From an uncultured Pseudorhodobacter sp. (GTDB lineage: Bacteria > Pseudomonadota > Alphaproteobacteria > Rhodobacterales > Rhodobacteraceae), in NCBI GenBank assembly GCA_945957495.1, contig CAMFLG010000034.1:1-13766 (forward strand): a DNA stretch of 13,766 bases, in the 5' to 3' direction. The notes below the pieces were generated by a model. That model had not been told where the DNA came from. It did no database searches and worked only from the letters and a program-made list of their open reading frames with translations. A program made the translations under genes and the position numbers. This document shows positions 12,881 to 13,766 of the stretch, in pieces. Every line of letters starts with the position of its first letter. The first letter of the stretch is position 1.

Positions 12881-13766
12881 TTACCCCGCCTTGCGCATCC
12901 CCAAGGCCCGGGCGCGTTTTTTCGGGTCGGCGTCGAACAGACCGGCGAGTTGTTCGGTCATCGCCCCGGCAAGCTGTTCCACATCGGTGATCGTTACGGC
13001 GCGCTGGTAATAGCGGGTCACGTCATGGCCGATGCCGATGGCGATCAGTTCCACCGCCTTCTTGCGTTCCACCATGGCGATTACGTCGCGCAGGTGTTTT
13101 TCCAGGAAATTCGCGGGGTTGACCGACAGGGTGCTGTCGTCCACCGGCGCGCCGTCGGAAATTACCATCAGGATCTTGCGCGCTTCCGGGCGGTGGGCCA
13201 AACGGCGGTGCGCCCATTCCAGCGCCTCGCCGTCGATGTTTTCCTTCAACAGGCCCTCTTTCATCATCAGACCCAGATTGGGCCGTACCCGGCGCCAGGG
13301 CGCATCGGCGGATTTGTAGATGATGTGGCGCAGATCGTTCAGCCGCCCCGGTTGCTGTACCCGGCCTTGCGCCAGCCAGCGTTCGCGGCTTTGGCCACCC
13401 TTCCAGGCGCGGGTGGTGAAGCCAAGGATTTCCACCTTGACCGAGCAGCGTTCCAGCGTGCGCGCCAGCACATCGGCACAGATCGCGGCAATGGAAATCG
13501 GGCGCCCGCGCATCGAACCAGAATTGTCCAGCAGCAGCGTCACGCAGGTATCGCGGAATTCGGTGTCTTTTTCCTGTTTGAACGACAGGGGTGTGGTCGG
13601 GTTGGCCACAACCCGGGCCAGACGGCCCGCATCAAGCGTGCCTTCCTCCAGATCGAACAGCCAGGACCGGTTCTGCTGCGCCTGCAACCGACGCTGCAGC
13701 TTGTTGGCAAGGCGGGAAACCGCACCTTTCAGCGGTTCCAGTTGCTGGTCAAGATAGGCGCGCAGC
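12881..13766 (-). CDS. cobT: Aerobic cobaltochelatase subunit CobT (5' end cut by window edge)
   Basis: CobT is the VWA-domain subunit of the CobN-CobS-CobT complex, which inserts cobalt into hydrogenobyrinic acid diamide in aerobic cobalamin synthesis. About 295 C-terminal residues are visible, roughly half of a typical CobT. The segment QNRSWLFDLEEG leads into a VWA domain whose MIDAS motif DNSGSM is clear, followed by KVEILGFTTRAWKGG and a second conserved block ILMVISDGAPVDDST, then IAIGIGHDVTRYY. The frame stays open to the window edge at 13765 with no start codon near the expected N-terminus, so the gene continues outside. It is unrelated to the nicotinate-nucleotide enzyme of the same symbol. 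The gene lies upstream of, and in line with, the aminopeptidase gene, with hairpins between. Confidence 0.95.
   Translation of the reverse strand, partial: LRAYLDQQLEPLKGAVSRLANKLQRRLQAQQNRSWLFDLEEGTLDAGRLARVVANPTTPLSFKQEKDTEFRDTCVTLLLDNSGSMRGRPISIAAICADVLARTLERCSVKVEILGFTTRAWKGGQSRERWLAQGRVQQPGRLNDLRHIIYKSADAPWRRVRPNLGLMMKEGLLKENIDGEALEWAHRRLAHRPEARKILMVISDGAPVDDSTLSVNPANFLEKHLRDVIAMVERKKAVELIAIGIGHDVTRYYQRAVTITDVEQLAGAMTEQLAGLFDADPKKRARALGMRKAG

Noticed and set aside
1..13766. CRISPR array, phage genes, transposase or secondary-metabolite cluster
   Set aside because: No regularly spaced direct repeats and no protein of these classes was found on either strand.

Overview
The window is ordinary high-GC chromosome of an alphaproteobacterium, most likely in the family Rhodobacteraceae (order Rhodobacterales). 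The reasons are the dnaG-rpoD order without rpsU, a purM-purN pair with a four-base overlap, an aerobic CobT cobaltochelatase subunit, a PF10115-type HlyU protein, CTTGAC/CTATAT-like promoters, and a dispersed GGAGTATTTGG-type intergenic repeat of a kind I associate with this family. The genus cannot be fixed from the sequence.

Layout, left to right. (1) 1-3984: the end of the primase gene dnaG, an intergenic gap packed with GANTC sites, the housekeeping sigma factor gene rpoD, and a hairpin terminator. (2) 3985-5240: a compact, visibly less GC-rich accessory patch. It holds two small minus-strand genes (one unknown, one two-helix membrane protein with a TTG start), a REPIN-like pair of inverted palindromes, and a complete YefM-YoeB toxin-antitoxin operon with its own operator-promoter. 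(3) 5244-6559: an HlyU-family gene and a tandem pair of paralogous small exported proteins of unknown function, each with two conserved cysteines. (4) 6583-6658: a minus-strand tRNA with a CAU anticodon, most likely the lysidine-modified tRNA-Ile2. (5) 6867-9980: purM-purN (de novo purine synthesis), a 325-base gap with palindromes and a dispersed repeat, then rnd (RNase D). (6) 10023-13766: a minus-strand lipoprotein gene, sufE (sulfur transfer for Fe-S assembly), and, on the minus strand, a three-domain Xaa-Pro aminopeptidase gene lying downstream of cobT, whose 5' part is cut by the window edge.

Most genes are core housekeeping functions: replication priming, transcription initiation, purine synthesis, RNA maturation, Fe-S assembly, peptide turnover and cobalamin synthesis. 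I see no large undescribed machine such as a defence island, secondary-metabolite cluster or CRISPR array. The points most worth a second look are the cluster of six GANTC sites in 79 bases before rpoD, the REPIN placed between two divergent promoters, a probably leaderless antitoxin mRNA, the exported paralogue pair, and a 25-base repeat that seems to supply the ribosome binding site of the aminopeptidase gene.
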